Below are positions 51,533-61,530 of a stretch of DNA of 64,000 bases, piece by piece; the stretch's first letter is position 1; the number at the start of each line of letters is the position of its first letter. Position numbers and translations under genes: made by a program. The stretch spans positions 7,566,679 through 7,630,678 of the forward strand of contig JAUIZM010000012.1 in NCBI GenBank assembly GCA_030848705.1, written 5' to 3'. The notes beneath the pieces were generated by a model. The model saw only the letters and a list, made by a program, of their open reading frames with translations. It ran no database searches and was not told where the DNA came from. This stretch comes from Heracleum sosnowskyi. Lineage: Eukaryota > Streptophyta > Magnoliopsida > Apiales > Apiaceae.

Positions 51533-52948
51533 TGATAAGTGGATTTTATATCTACTTGGAACGCTTCAAATCGGCTTAAATTGATTGTTTGTACTCAAGT
51601 ACGTGGTGTTTTTAATGTGTTTTGTGTTAGATCGTGCAGAGTTGCATTGTTGGCAGAGTTGCGGAGCTAATTTGATTATACGGTGGTGATTGAGCATCCT
51701 TGTGGAAGACTAGGAGTTACGAGATGTGAGAGTGCGAGGAAAAGTCAAGAAAATGATAAATGAAGAAATCTGACAGAGGCTCGAGCGCGCCCGCGCCCTA
51801 GGAAGCGCGCCCGCGCTTGGTTGAATATTGTTGAAGCGCGCCCGCGCCTGTTGGAGCGCGCCCGCGCCTGGTGGAATGCTGAAGAAGTCAATTTCTATTC
51901 TAATAAGGAAACCATCGAAGACCAGTCAACAGAAGAGCCTATATAAACCATTGGTGGACGATTTCAGAGATAGATATTGATATACATACATACATATCCA
52001 CCCACCGGCAAGGAGAACAAGGAGACGACTGATTACGAAGATCTAGTTTTCAACTTATCTTTGTATTCTTCTAATTAGGCGATACTTTGGATCCTCGTTT
52101 GTTTCTTCATAAACCCTAGTACTTTTATTTAGTATTCCAGACATATTTATTATCATGTTTTCATCAGATCCCATGATGACGAACGGTTTGATTATGAACT
52201 AATCGTTATGGTGGGATTCTAACGGATTTATCTATGGATTTTAGTAGTTAATTGTTTTAAAGATTTGTGTGTGATGACTTATTGATAACCTAGTTTGGTT
52301 ATGCTTATTCTTCTTGGATGCGTAGCTAACATCTAAGTTGTCTGTTAATCTCTATTGATTGCGAAAGTGGATATAGAGATTTAGAACTTGCCATGCTAGC
52401 ATAGGTTTATGTATGTTTGTCATGCATGATTCGTAGGTGATTTTAACCATCTTACCTGCCCTATATAATCTGAATGGATAACTTGCTCGTTAAACCGTTA
52501 TGTTTTCAAATCTTATAGACATATAGGGTCTAAGCATAATTGGTGTCTGCTCAACTTCTATCTCTTTTGTGGATGTTTGAGTGGTTTGGTATACGTATAC
52601 TGAAAGGTAGCGTGTACTGATTTCGTGTTGTCCGATTAGTTGTCACAACCGTCACATACATTGATTAAAGACATAAACTCTAGATGAAGTATTTAATGAA
52701 GTTAGGATCCCATGTTTTATTCTCATAAGTAATTCGACAGTAAATCCTTAGTTAATCTTAGTCTTGATAATTTGCTTAGTTAAATTAGATAATCACAACT
52801 CAACTTTGATACTTGTCTTAGCATTGAACAATAGCCATACATTGTTGCATAAGTGCATAACTGTGGTAAACCAGTCTCTGTGGGAACGAACTCTACTTAT
52901 TCATATATTACTTGTGACCGCGTACGCTTGCGTGATTTTGTGCGAACA
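51533..52948 (+). repeat. E5 3' LTR
   Basis: The mate of 45395-46810, same length. It keeps all four GCGCGCCCGCGC copies intact (51785-51870), where the 5' LTR has lost the first. Confidence 0.93.
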
Positions 52949-54775
52949 ATTAGAAATGGAGTAAGATGAAGAAATTGAGAAGGGTCAGAAGAAAGGTAGT
53001 TTTGTTGCTTTAGTTGCAAGTGAGGATGAGGCTGAGGATAAGAAAGTGAAAGGAAAGGCCAAAGCTACACCAAGTCCAAGTGCTTGTGAAGGTAGAGTTG
53101 ATTTAGGCAAGGGCAAGGGAAAGATGATCGAAGAAAGTGAGCCCTCTAACCAAGATGAAATGGATGAGCTAGATGAACTTTTAGCTTTTCTGTCAAGAAA
53201 ATTCTCAAAACTCAAGTTCAAAAGAAACCCTGAGGTGAGCAAATCATCCAGGAAGAACTTTCAATCAAACAAGAACTATGTTGAAAGGTCCAAATTTAAA
53301 TGTTTCAATTGTGGAATTGGAGGAAACTTTGCCAGTGAATGCAAAAGACCAAAAGCTGATAAGAATGACAGAAAGTTTGAACCTGTTGATTATAAGAAGA
53401 AATACTTTGAATTTCTCAAGCAAAAGGAAAGGGCATTCATAACTCAGGACTATGACTGAGCTGATGGTGGGAATGATTCTGAAGAGGACACTGAGTTTGT
53501 GAACCTTGCACTGATGGCTAATTCAAGTGAGCAGGAGGCCAGTTCATCAACCAATCAGGTAATCACTACCAACCTCACTGAGCTTTCTATAGAGGAATCC
53601 AATAGTACAATTAATGATATGTTTACTGAATTGTACCATATGCGTGTTTCTCTTAAATCAGTTACAAAATAAAACACCAGGATAAAAGATGATAATCTAT
53701 TTTTAAGTGATAGAAATGTTGTCTTAGAAACTCAGTTCATTGAATTTGAGAAAATGAGGTTAGAGTGTCAGATTGTTAAGGATGAAATGTTAATTGTTCT
53801 GAAAAGAGAAGAAATTCTCAAAGAACAGTTAGCAAAAGAACATGAAATAATTGCTAGGTGGAATGATTCTAGAAATGTAGCCACTAACATTATCAAAGCT
53901 CAAGGAGTGGACACTTTCTCTAAGGAACCAATGAAAAAGGAGAAAGAGAAACTAGACACTAGTTCTAAGGGTCTATGAGCTGATGATGCTTCCACGGATG
54001 ATGATCATCCGTTGTTAGATGATCCATCAACGGATAAGAATCATCCTGTGAAGCACACAACAAGTGTTAGCAATGAAAAATTGGAGAAGCTGAACAAGAA
54101 ATATGGTCCAACCACCAAAAATTTTGTTCAGGGAGAAAGTAGCAAAACCAAGAATGTTGAACAGGTTAACATAGGTCACTTGTCCAACAAGCAATTGAAG
54201 GACAAGTTAGAAAACATGGATGTCAAGGCTGAGACTAACATGAAAAAGAACAGGAATGGTAAAGTAGGGATTAACAAGCACAACAATTACACACATGATA
54301 AGTATGCTCCTAGACAGACTTGTGTTAATTGTGATAGTGTTAATCATTTGTCTATTAATTACAAGTCTGTCAAGAATGCTAATGTTCAATTTCCTAAGCC
54401 TATGATGAATGTGCCTATGTCTGTCATGTTTACTATGCCTAACCTATTTGATCAAAATGCTCATCAATACGCCAACATGTCATTTGTACCAAATCCATAT
54501 TTTAATGCATTCAGCATACAACAAATGTCATGGAACATACCAAACATGAATAACATGTATGCCAATATTGCTCCAATGCATGCATCAAATCTTTATGCTT
54601 CTGAACATCTGACAAATCATATCTTGCAAAGGTCAACACCTAAGGTTAAGGTTGATTTAAATCAGTCAAAACCTAAAGTGCAAAATGACATGGTTAATAG
54701 GAAGAAGGCTAACAAGACAGGACCCAAGAAAACTTGGGTACCTAAATCAATTTGATTTGATTTTGATGTGTGCAG

Positions 54776-54912
54776 GGAAAAAGAAGGAATTTATGGTACC
54801 TGGATAGTGGTTGTTTTAGGCACATGACTAGAGATTCTACCTCGCTCACAGAGTTTAAGGAGAGAGCTGGCCCTAGCATTACCTTTGGAGATGACAACAA
54901 ATGTTACACTAT
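54776..54912 (+). pseudogene. pol: E4 pol start, truncated
   Basis: After TGTGTGCAG|GG the frame reads the protease region LWYLDSGCFRHMTRD and about 30 further codons. Homology to E1 pol is lost at about 54912. The rest of pol, any extra gene and the 3' LTR are not in this window. Confidence 0.8.
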
Positions 54913-54921
54913 ACTCTGAGA

Positions 54922-55056
54922 GTAGTTTCCAGAGCCGTTTTTTAATTACAGAGCGATATATGTTGCATATACTCCCTGCATTCACGAAGTGTTGCATATT
55001 ATCTTACAATATGCTATAAATAGCTCTGAAAATAAAAAAAGAGTTCTGGAAATAAC
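54922..55056. repeat. Small fold-back (MITE-like) element
   Basis: About 135 bp whose ends are imperfect inverted repeats (left TAGTTTCCAGAGCCGTTTTT, right inverse TTATTTCCAGAACTCTTTTT). A second inverted pair lies inside (TGTTGCATAT). I could not define a clean TSD. It sits at the E4 break point. Confidence 0.5.
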
Positions 55057-55513
55057 ATTTCCCAAAATTTATGCCTGTGTATTTATATATTTATTGTTAT
55101 ATATTTGTTGTTCACTGATGTAAACTTTTTTGATACTTATAAGTTATAACTCAAAATTTCATCACTTAATAATTAATATTGTACAAAAAAGGTTTGTTGT
55201 ACTTATTTGATCTATGAACGCTTGATATTTTTTAGAAGGAAATTTGATGCTTTCGATTCAATCTCAACAAAAAAATAATTAGATAACTAGATTTTTCAAT
55301 TCTTATTTCTTAATTCCAAAAGATCAATTAAAGAGCCATTTTTCCAAAATTTCACAAGATAACATCCTTTTATAACAAATATAATTTTTAGAGTACATCA
55401 ATTTTTCACTTTTAATTTACAAGTTCTTTCGAGGGATCTTTAAATTTATTTTGCACTAGGCTTATAAATTCTTAGAACCGATCCTGGTCCTAATTAAAAA
55501 TATCAGAATTAGA

Positions 55514-55833
55514 AGCGGAGTGTATTGGAGTAGGGGAAGCATTGTCATGGTTGCAGCTATCAGAGTTGGAAGGTTGTGGTGGAAACATATTCGTTGCTAA
55601 TAGCTAGTGCTCTATATGCTGGAAGTTGGAACAGTGCAAGATGCTATTACAGAGTCCACCTGAAATTTGTGTTAAACATATAAAGAAGCAAGCCAATAAG
55701 GTGGCACATAGTCTAGCTAGAATCCCGTGTTTGTTAAATTACTTCATTATTTTTTCATCTCCTTCTACACATTTGATAAACACTATTCTCAGTGATTTAT
55801 CTTAATGAAAGCTATTCTATTTCAAAAAAAAAA
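55514..55833 (+). mobile_element. 5'-truncated LINE fragment with poly(A) tail
   Basis: 320 bp on the plus strand ending in A11, flanked by a 12 bp TSD ATCAGAATTAGA at 55502-55513 and 55834-55845. Frames resemble the C-terminal RNase H region of plant LINEs (EALSWL near the start, KKQANKVAHSLAR near 55690) and end at a stop shortly before the tail. There is one stop within the frame. This is a dead-on-arrival LINE copy. Confidence 0.82.
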
Positions 55834-55845
55834 ATCAGAATTAGA

Positions 55846-56640
55846 GCTATACAATATGCTTTCATTTTCTCACTCACGTCTCACTTTTTTAAATAGTGCA
55901 ACTTAATGAATAGCAAACAAGTCTCTCTTAATCTTATACCTCTAAACTGGATTTCCCAATCCCTGATGAGCTATCGTTAATTATATCGAGTGATTTTTAT
56001 TGTTAGTTTAATTTATACTAGTTTTTCTTGTCCAAATGAAAAATATATTATGTAATGTTAATTGGTAATTTATACCTTAATTTTAATTATTGATTAGTTT
56101 TTTGGTGATTTGTGTAAAATATAATTGATTCGTTTTGTTAACAATTATATTAACAATTTTCCATAGCATTGAATTCTCCGTGCGTTTCTGGTGAAATATA
56201 ATCGTGATGATAATTTTAACTGAAATAATATGTTGAACGGCGTTATTGAAATATGTTCATATGTTTTTAGAGTTATGGTAGGGAAACCAAAATCCTCTCC
56301 CAAAATTCTTTTCAAATGACGTGGCATGACAACTGTCGAATTATAATTTATGAGTGCATATTTATGCACGTAGAGTTCATCATTTTATTAGGTAGTTTAC
56401 CAATTACGCAGAAGTCATGTCATTTTTGAGACAAAATGACAAAATAGGCTAGCTTTGATGACAAAATGATTCACCGCCGATTTATTTATAGCAAATTTTG
56501 GATGCACATTTCTTGATTTAAAGCATTCTTGAACATCCCCGTGACATGCTATAGGCTATTTACCGGTGAACCGCAAAACACATTAACCATACATCCCCAG
56601 CTAGTCCACAATGCAACATGAGTATATATCTATATATAAT
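55846..56640. other. AT-rich intergenic DNA
   Basis: No gene, RNA or transposon end was recognised. The minus-strand frame at 56145-56369 has no recognisable content. The last part is presumably the promoter of the gene at 56683. Confidence 0.5.
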
Positions 56641-56682
56641 TGTACCACAAATTTATTTGTGACAACACCATAGCAAAACATT

Positions 56683-57334
56683 ATGACAAGTTTGTTGAAC
56701 ATTGTTGATAATTGTAAGCTATCAATCCAAGGGGCAGCTCTCTTGTTTATATTCACTGCTGCTCTTGTCACTGGACTATGCATTGTCATTGTTGTCAAGG
56801 TGAAGAGGGCTAGAAAAAACAGGCTTGTGAATGCTGATGTCGAACTAGGCGGTGACATATGGCCAGAGCGGAGAACTGCAAGATGGGGATCGGTGAAGAG
56901 GGTTTTGATGAAGTCGGTGAGGTGGAGCAATGCGAGTAAGTGGGAAGAGAGCAGAAGTTGTGCAAGTCGGAGAGAAAAAGTGAGACCTTTGCTGGTCTCG
57001 ACTGGCTTGGCTGAGCGTGGTATAGGGTGGCAGAGGCGATGTGACTTGGTTTCACCGGTGTGGCAAAGACCTATACTTATGGGAGAGAAGTGTGAGTTGC
57101 CAAGGTTTAGTGGGCTTATTCTTTATGATGAAAGTGGGAGACCTCTCGAGGAACATTCAGTAAAAGGAACCCCTGATCATAATCATGATCACCAGGTATC
57201 ACTAATCACAATGCCAAAATCTTGTTATGTTGATCATTAGTTATAATCATCTAAACAGTGAATTCTAAGTTTTTCTGGGTTGTGCTTTACAGGACCATAT
57301 AGTGGTGACAAGGACTCTGAGGGATTTACTGTAG
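56683..57334 (+). CDS. Small single-pass membrane protein, two exons, host gene
   Basis: Exon 1 is 56683-57195 and exon 2 is 57293-57334, joined across a GT-AG intron (CACCAG|gtatca ... tttacag|GACC), giving about 184 residues. An N-terminal hydrophobic segment (about residues 17-42, AALLFIFTAALVTGLCIVIVV) is followed by a basic KVKRARKNR anchor, so the rest probably faces the cytosol. The C-terminal half holds VWQRPILMGEKCELPRFSG followed by LILYDESGRP, a pattern I associate with an uncharacterised family of small plant membrane proteins. Without the intron the frame would read 185 codons to 57240, but the duplicated copy conserves the splice sites. The enzyme or transport role is unknown. 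Its 3' half is duplicated at 59924. Confidence 0.75.
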
Positions 57335-57706
57335 ATAGCTGATTTCGGCCATGGACAAATTTCTGGTAGCTGTAGCCTCTAGGGAAGATAAGGGGGGGCT
57401 TCTTTAGCAGGTTTTCAGTCCACATATCGTTTTGTAGCACTTACTTGCCAAGTCGATGTACTGCTTCATTACATCTAATGTGTCAATTCAACTTAGTTTA
57501 TAGAAGCGAAAGAAAGCAAAATCAAATATCTCTATTATTACTAACTTGAGATTTAAAATTGTGCATAAAAACTTTAGAACTCATACAAGGTGAACGCAAA
57601 AAGAGATGTATTCTAACAGGGCAAACTGAAAATGAACACTCACATGCACAGCTATTCTGATTGTTTTCTCTAAGCTACGACTTCTACTTCAATCTCATCT
57701 CTAAAT
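57335..57706. other. 3' flank of the membrane-protein gene
   Basis: Probable 3' UTR and intergenic DNA, conserved in the duplicate copy. No frame is supported. Confidence 0.45.
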
Positions 57707-57931
57707 CTACTGACTAAAATTGCAAGAATGCGAACAAAATTTTAAACAAATGAACTTACAGGAAATATTTTTCTTCTTCCCAAAAGGAGTGCAGCCCTTG
57801 ATGTGTTGAATAAATGCAAATATGCGAATTGTCAGTTGTGATAGAGTTCTTCTGTGTTTCGATGAATCTATATCTCTTAAATACCAAATCAAAGCAGCTA
57901 GTATAAGAAAAAATGATGTGTGGGCAGTCAA
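57707..57931 (-). pseudogene. Exon-like block of an unidentified minus-strand gene, copy A
   Basis: The minus-strand frame contains a hydrophobic segment (SFFLILAALIWYLRD) followed by basic residues and PFGKKKNIS. It ends at a GTAAGT donor near 57760. The same block recurs at 60703-60888, downstream of the 61531-62119 gene on the same strand. It may therefore be a later exon of that gene, here orphaned by the duplication. Confidence 0.4.
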
Positions 57932-58167
57932 ACCAATCAGAAATGGCCTGCTTAATGATTACTGAGTATACAAGTGATCAATATATTCGATCAATACTTG
58001 TCCACTCTTGGATTATGCCATAAAAGAAACAACATGGCTCGTGATATAGTTCTCAATGTAGTGTATTCCCGGAAGGCCAGCAAGAGAAGAGATGTCTTTC
58101 ACGTAAACAGATAAACATCCAAACAGAAATAAGCAGATATACATTTGTACATAGCCAAGGCACCTTC

Positions 58168-59776
58168 TTACGGAAATGACTCTATCAAGGGTTCCCTTGA
58201 GTGATCTGTATCTTTTCTTTCGTAATACAAAAACAACGCCAATTGCACAGTTCCCAGAATTGTTCCTATTCCATTTGGGATCTGAAATTCGAACAAAGGA
58301 GCATATATTAAACATATCACATAAAAAAAAACAGAAACAAAGCTTCATATAAAAGCAAAGATGGGTAGTAAGCTCACATATACAAAGGGGTCAAAATTGA
58401 AGATCCCATACAACATAAAGCATACACTCATTGCGAATGTTGAAAGGGAGAGGTAAAACGGCATGAATTCAACACTCTTAGTCCGGATCACCAATCTCTG
58501 TAAACAAATACTCCGAGTTAGCATGATTGTCTGTAGATATATGGTTAGCATGATTCAAATACGTAAACAAGAAACAAACAAGATGCTGTTTGTGCAGAAA
58601 CAACTTACAATTATAAACAGTGGGGAAGCAAACATTAATATCAGTGAAGCACACGTCAAAAATCCAACAAGGACGTGGCGTGTTGATCGGTCTAGTAAAA
58701 ATAAGCTAGCAGATATTATGATTGCAAATACACCAAAAATTCCCATCAGCAATACAAACGTGTTCAACTGTAACATCAAAAATTGAAATCAGTAACATCC
58801 AAACAAATACAATATTTAGACCAACAAAAATGATATAGAGAAGAAGATGAATATAAAGAATAAAAGTGCATTTGGATTTCAGGATAGAGGGATAGACGAC
58901 CTTTTTGCTTTTCTCCGCATACGCAATGTAGAGGATAACACAAGTTAACTGAAACATTGCACCAACCGTATTGACAGTAGTAACCAGCACATTATCATCA
59001 GACATAAACGGTGTGCCATATCAGGCACAAATCAAGCAGTTCAAGAGGGCATACAGATATGGAAGTCCGGAGAAGTCTTCAGTGCACTGGTTCCTCATAA
59101 TTCGCCTAAAAGTAGGTCTGAAATTGTATATTAAAAAAAGTGTGATTACGCAAAGTAAAACCAGTATAAATCTATTTATCACAACAATTATTAATGTCCT
59201 GTGAACTTAGTACTTCACTTCTTCGTATTTTCTTTAAATGCACAGTAGTAGGAGATCTAGCAAAATACTGTAAAATCGAGGCTTAAAACTTACATAGGTG
59301 ATATAAAGAGCCCAAAAGCAAAGATGTTGCCTGAAAGAAGCAGATGTAATGTAAGAATTCACCTTACCCACAAAAAAAGAGCTTATATAACTACTTTGAC
59401 ATAATAATCTCTCATCTTAAGGTCACATCATTCCAAGAAAGGCAGATTAAACTTGTGTCAACCTCAAAATTTTCATAACCAGAAAAAAAACTACATACCC
59501 TAATCACAAATAACCTCCAGGATACACATTTTGTCCAAGAACCACTAATTAAAAAATAAACCCCATGAACAATTACATATCTACAAACACAATAATTGTC
59601 AAAATCAAGAATTTAACCAAGCAAAATCAAGATATTTCAAAATTTCTCAAATGGGCTTTTCCAAATCAAGAACATATATATGTATAGGAAAAAAAGGGTT
59701 AGAGATGAAGAATAATACCAGCAACACCAGCTGCATCTTTGCAAATGGTCAACGTTTGAGCAGAAAGCAGGGACAT
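58168..59776 (-). pseudogene. SWEET2: SWEET2-like sugar transporter, one nonsense codon
   Basis: SWEETs are seven-helix facilitators (two MtN3 units) moving sugars across plasma or vacuolar membrane; SWEET2 is the vacuolar type in Arabidopsis. Six exons: 59719-59776, 59294-59330, 58901-59117, 58609-58767, 58378-58497 and 58168-58281. All have GT-AG borders, the 37-nt second exon is typical, and they total 705 nt, or 234 codons plus stop. Recognisable parts are CKDAAGVAG|NIFAFGLFISP, PTFRRIMRNQ, FSGLPYLYALLNCLI, VNTVGAMFQL, FASPLFII, TKSVEFMPFYLSLSTF, PNGIGTILGTVQLAL and EPLIESFP. The conserved Trp codon before YGTPF is TGA (59033-59035), which would stop translation in the third exon. Everything else looks intact, so this is a very recent pseudogene, an allele, or a sequencing error. 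The 970 bp duplicate begins only 148 bp upstream of its ATG. Confidence 0.85.
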
Positions 59777-59923
59777 GGTCAAACTCAAAAACAAGAACTA
59801 GAAAAATCTCCTGCTAGTTGTCTAGTTCTTACCAAAAAAATATCTACTGTTTACAAGTATGCGTTTGTTCAGACAATTGTGTTTGTGTGTGTAGATACTG
59901 TGTGTGGCTATGTTTGTGTGTGT

Positions 59924-60270
59924 AGACCTTTGCTGGTCTCAACAGGCTTGGCTGAGCGTGGTATAGGGTGGCAGAGGCGACGTGACTTCGTTTTACCCGT
60001 GTGGCAAAGGCCTATACTTATGGGAGAGAAGTGTGAGTTGCCAAGGTTTAGTGGGGTTATTCTTTATGATGAAAGAGGGAGACCTCTCGAGGAACATTCA
60101 GTAAAAGGACCCCCCCTGATCATGATCACCAGGTATCACTAATCACAATGCCAAAATCTTGTTATGTTGATCATTAGTTATAATCATATAATAGTGAATT
60201 TTTAGTTTTTCTGGGTTGTGCTTTACAGGACCATATAGTAGTGACAAGGACTATGAGGGATTTACTGTAG
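59924..60270 (+). pseudogene. Truncated copy of the small membrane-protein gene
   Basis: It lacks the start, the membrane segment and roughly the first 100 codons. The conserved VWQRPILMGEKCELPRFSG block is present. Small indels before the donor (a C-run expansion and loss of six bases) shift the frame relative to exon 2. The donor (CACCAG|gtatca) and acceptor (tttacag|GACC) are still visible. An open frame enters it from 59651, but the upstream part is unrelated sequence overlapping the SWEET2 first exon. Confidence 0.75.
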
Positions 60271-60702
60271 ATAGCTGATTTCGGCCATGGACAAATTTCT
60301 GGTAGCTGTAGCCTCTAGGGAAGATACGGGGGACTTCTTTAGGAAGTTTTCAGTCCACATCGTTTTGTATGATCTTTTCGTAGCACATACTTGCCAAGTC
60401 GATGTACTGCTTCATTACATCTAATGTGTCGATTCAACTTAGTTTATAGAAGCGAAAGAAAGCAAAATCAAATATCTCTATAATTACTAACTTGAGATCT
60501 AAAATTATGCATAAAAACTTTTAGAACTCATACAAGGTGAGCGCAAAAAGAGATGTATTCAAACAGGGCAAACTGAAAATGAAGAATCACATGCACAGCT
60601 ATTCTGATTGTTTTCTATAAGCTACGAACTTCTACTTCAATCTCATCTCTAAATCCACCGACTAAATTGCAAGAATGTGAACAAAATTATAAACAAATGA
60701 AC

Positions 60703-60888
60703 TTACAGGAAATATTTTTCTTCTTCCCAAAAGGAGTGCAGCCCTTGAGGTGTTGAATAAACGCAAATATGAGAATTGTCAGATTGAGATAGAGTTCTTC
60801 CGTGTTTCAATGAATCTATATCTCTTAAATACCAAATCAAAGAAGCTAGTACAAGAAACAATGAAGCGTGGGCAGTCAAAACCAATCA
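60703..60888 (-). pseudogene. Exon-like block of an unidentified minus-strand gene, copy B
   Basis: The copy of 57707-57931 (SLFLVLASLIWYLRD). It has single-base indels relative to copy A, so one or both copies are out of frame. A GTAAGT donor follows. Confidence 0.4.
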
Positions 60889-60898
60889 GAAATGGCCA

Positions 60899-61530
60899 AT
60901 CTAGCGAATCCTTGTCAATCACTAACTAGGCCAATCACCAAGGTCCCTATCAAAAAGTTTTCCCACACACACCTATAGGATTCAAACACAACTTACATAT
61001 ACATAAGCTCCGAGGACAACATATATGACAAACACAAACCCTAACAGCACACCATAAGCTCAAACACACTGTACATTTAGAATTGCAGTTGTTCAAGGAA
61101 TCTTAAATTCATGTATATAAGCATCTACAATTGCATTAAAAAAATTAACAGATAAGCTAAATAATTAAAAAAGGCTACAAAGATATATAGAATGGTACCA
61201 ATTCATACATAAAAGCATCTCAAAACCATTAAAAAGTACCAATAAACACTAAATCATAATCAAGAATTCATGAGATACTCAAGTTCTTAAATCCAAACTA
61301 AAATGTGATAATGATAGGTAGAGAAGCTAAAATAAGATTCAATTACACTTGATACATGAAAATATCATATCATGTTGAGTTCAAAAATTTTCCCCAAAAA
61401 CTCTCAAATACTTGAAGCATCATCTTCATATATAAGCAAAATCAGCAACTAACCTGCAATAAAAAATCCAACTTTTTAAAGAAAGCAAGTAGATATACAC
61501 CGGACTCGAATAATCGATCGACAGAGATAT
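60899..61530. other. Probable intron or 3' region, no feature recognised
   Basis: AT-rich. An acceptor-like TTATTGCAG (minus strand) near 61455 could belong to the gene upstream at 61531-62119. No exon can be fixed after it. Confidence 0.4.

Larger units (their letters stand above)
45395..52948 (+). mobile_element. LTR/Gypsy retrotransposon E5 (Athila/Tat-type), internally deleted
   Basis: LTRs of 1416 bp (TGATAAGTGG...TGCGAACA) with TSD ATTAG (45390-45394 and 52949-52953) lie inside E4 gag. The PBS matches tRNA-Asp imperfectly. Gag-protease is open, but RT, RNase H and most of integrase have been removed by an in-frame deletion near 49,510. A 1.7 kb 3' region with a partial env-position ORF precedes the PPT. 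About 17 LTR differences by eye (about 1.2%) make it older than E1-E3. It could only move using enzymes from a relative. Confidence 0.93.
43851..54755 (+). pseudogene. gag: E4 gag, in three pieces with several stops
   Basis: It starts at ATG 43851 (MGTKDNEVKIPVLDKDNYF), closely similar to E1 gag. The pieces are 43851-44135, 45031-45394 and 52954-54755, separated by the hAT MITE and the Gypsy E5. In-frame stops are at 44007-44009, 52962-52964, 53457-53459, 53670-53672 and 53976-53978. Recognisable parts are the capsid region (TLCEGTEQVRENKMQLLIQQYEH in piece 2, here cited only as a location marker around 45090), zinc knuckle CFNCGIGGNFASEC, the coiled coil and a degenerate second knuckle CVNCDSVNHLSINY. 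The tail ends TWVPKSI. It is clearly dead. Confidence 0.9.
18012..54912 (+). mobile_element. LTR/Copia retrotransposon E4, old, truncated and heavily interrupted
   Basis: E4 runs on the plus strand. Its 5' LTR begins TGTTAGGAAATATGTTG at 18012, is split by E2 (18735-43521) and resumes to 43789. PBS TGGTATCAGAGC is at 43792-43803. Gag begins at 43851, is split by a hAT-type MITE (44136-45022) and again by Gypsy E5 (45395-52948), and continues to 54755. Pol starts at the AG|GG near 54776 and homology stops at about 54912. No 3' LTR is seen in the window. Five or more nonsense codons in gag show it is dead. The reading across each insertion is continuous once the insertion is skipped, which confirms the nesting. 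Confidence 0.88.
56983..57948. repeat. Direct duplication, copy A (about 966 bp)
   Basis: It matches 59924-60898 in the same orientation at high identity by eye, from AGACCTTTGCTGGTCTC to CAATCAGAAATGGCC. It includes the 3' half and terminator of the plus-strand membrane-protein gene and a minus-strand exon-like block (57707-57931). Confidence 0.88.
59924..60898. repeat. Direct duplication, copy B (about 975 bp)
   Basis: The second copy of 56983-57948. The two copies bracket the SWEET2-like gene. Confidence 0.88.

Noticed and set aside
58463..59204. Plus-strand frames 58463-58786 and 58971-59204
   Set aside because: They are antisense to the SWEET2 exons.
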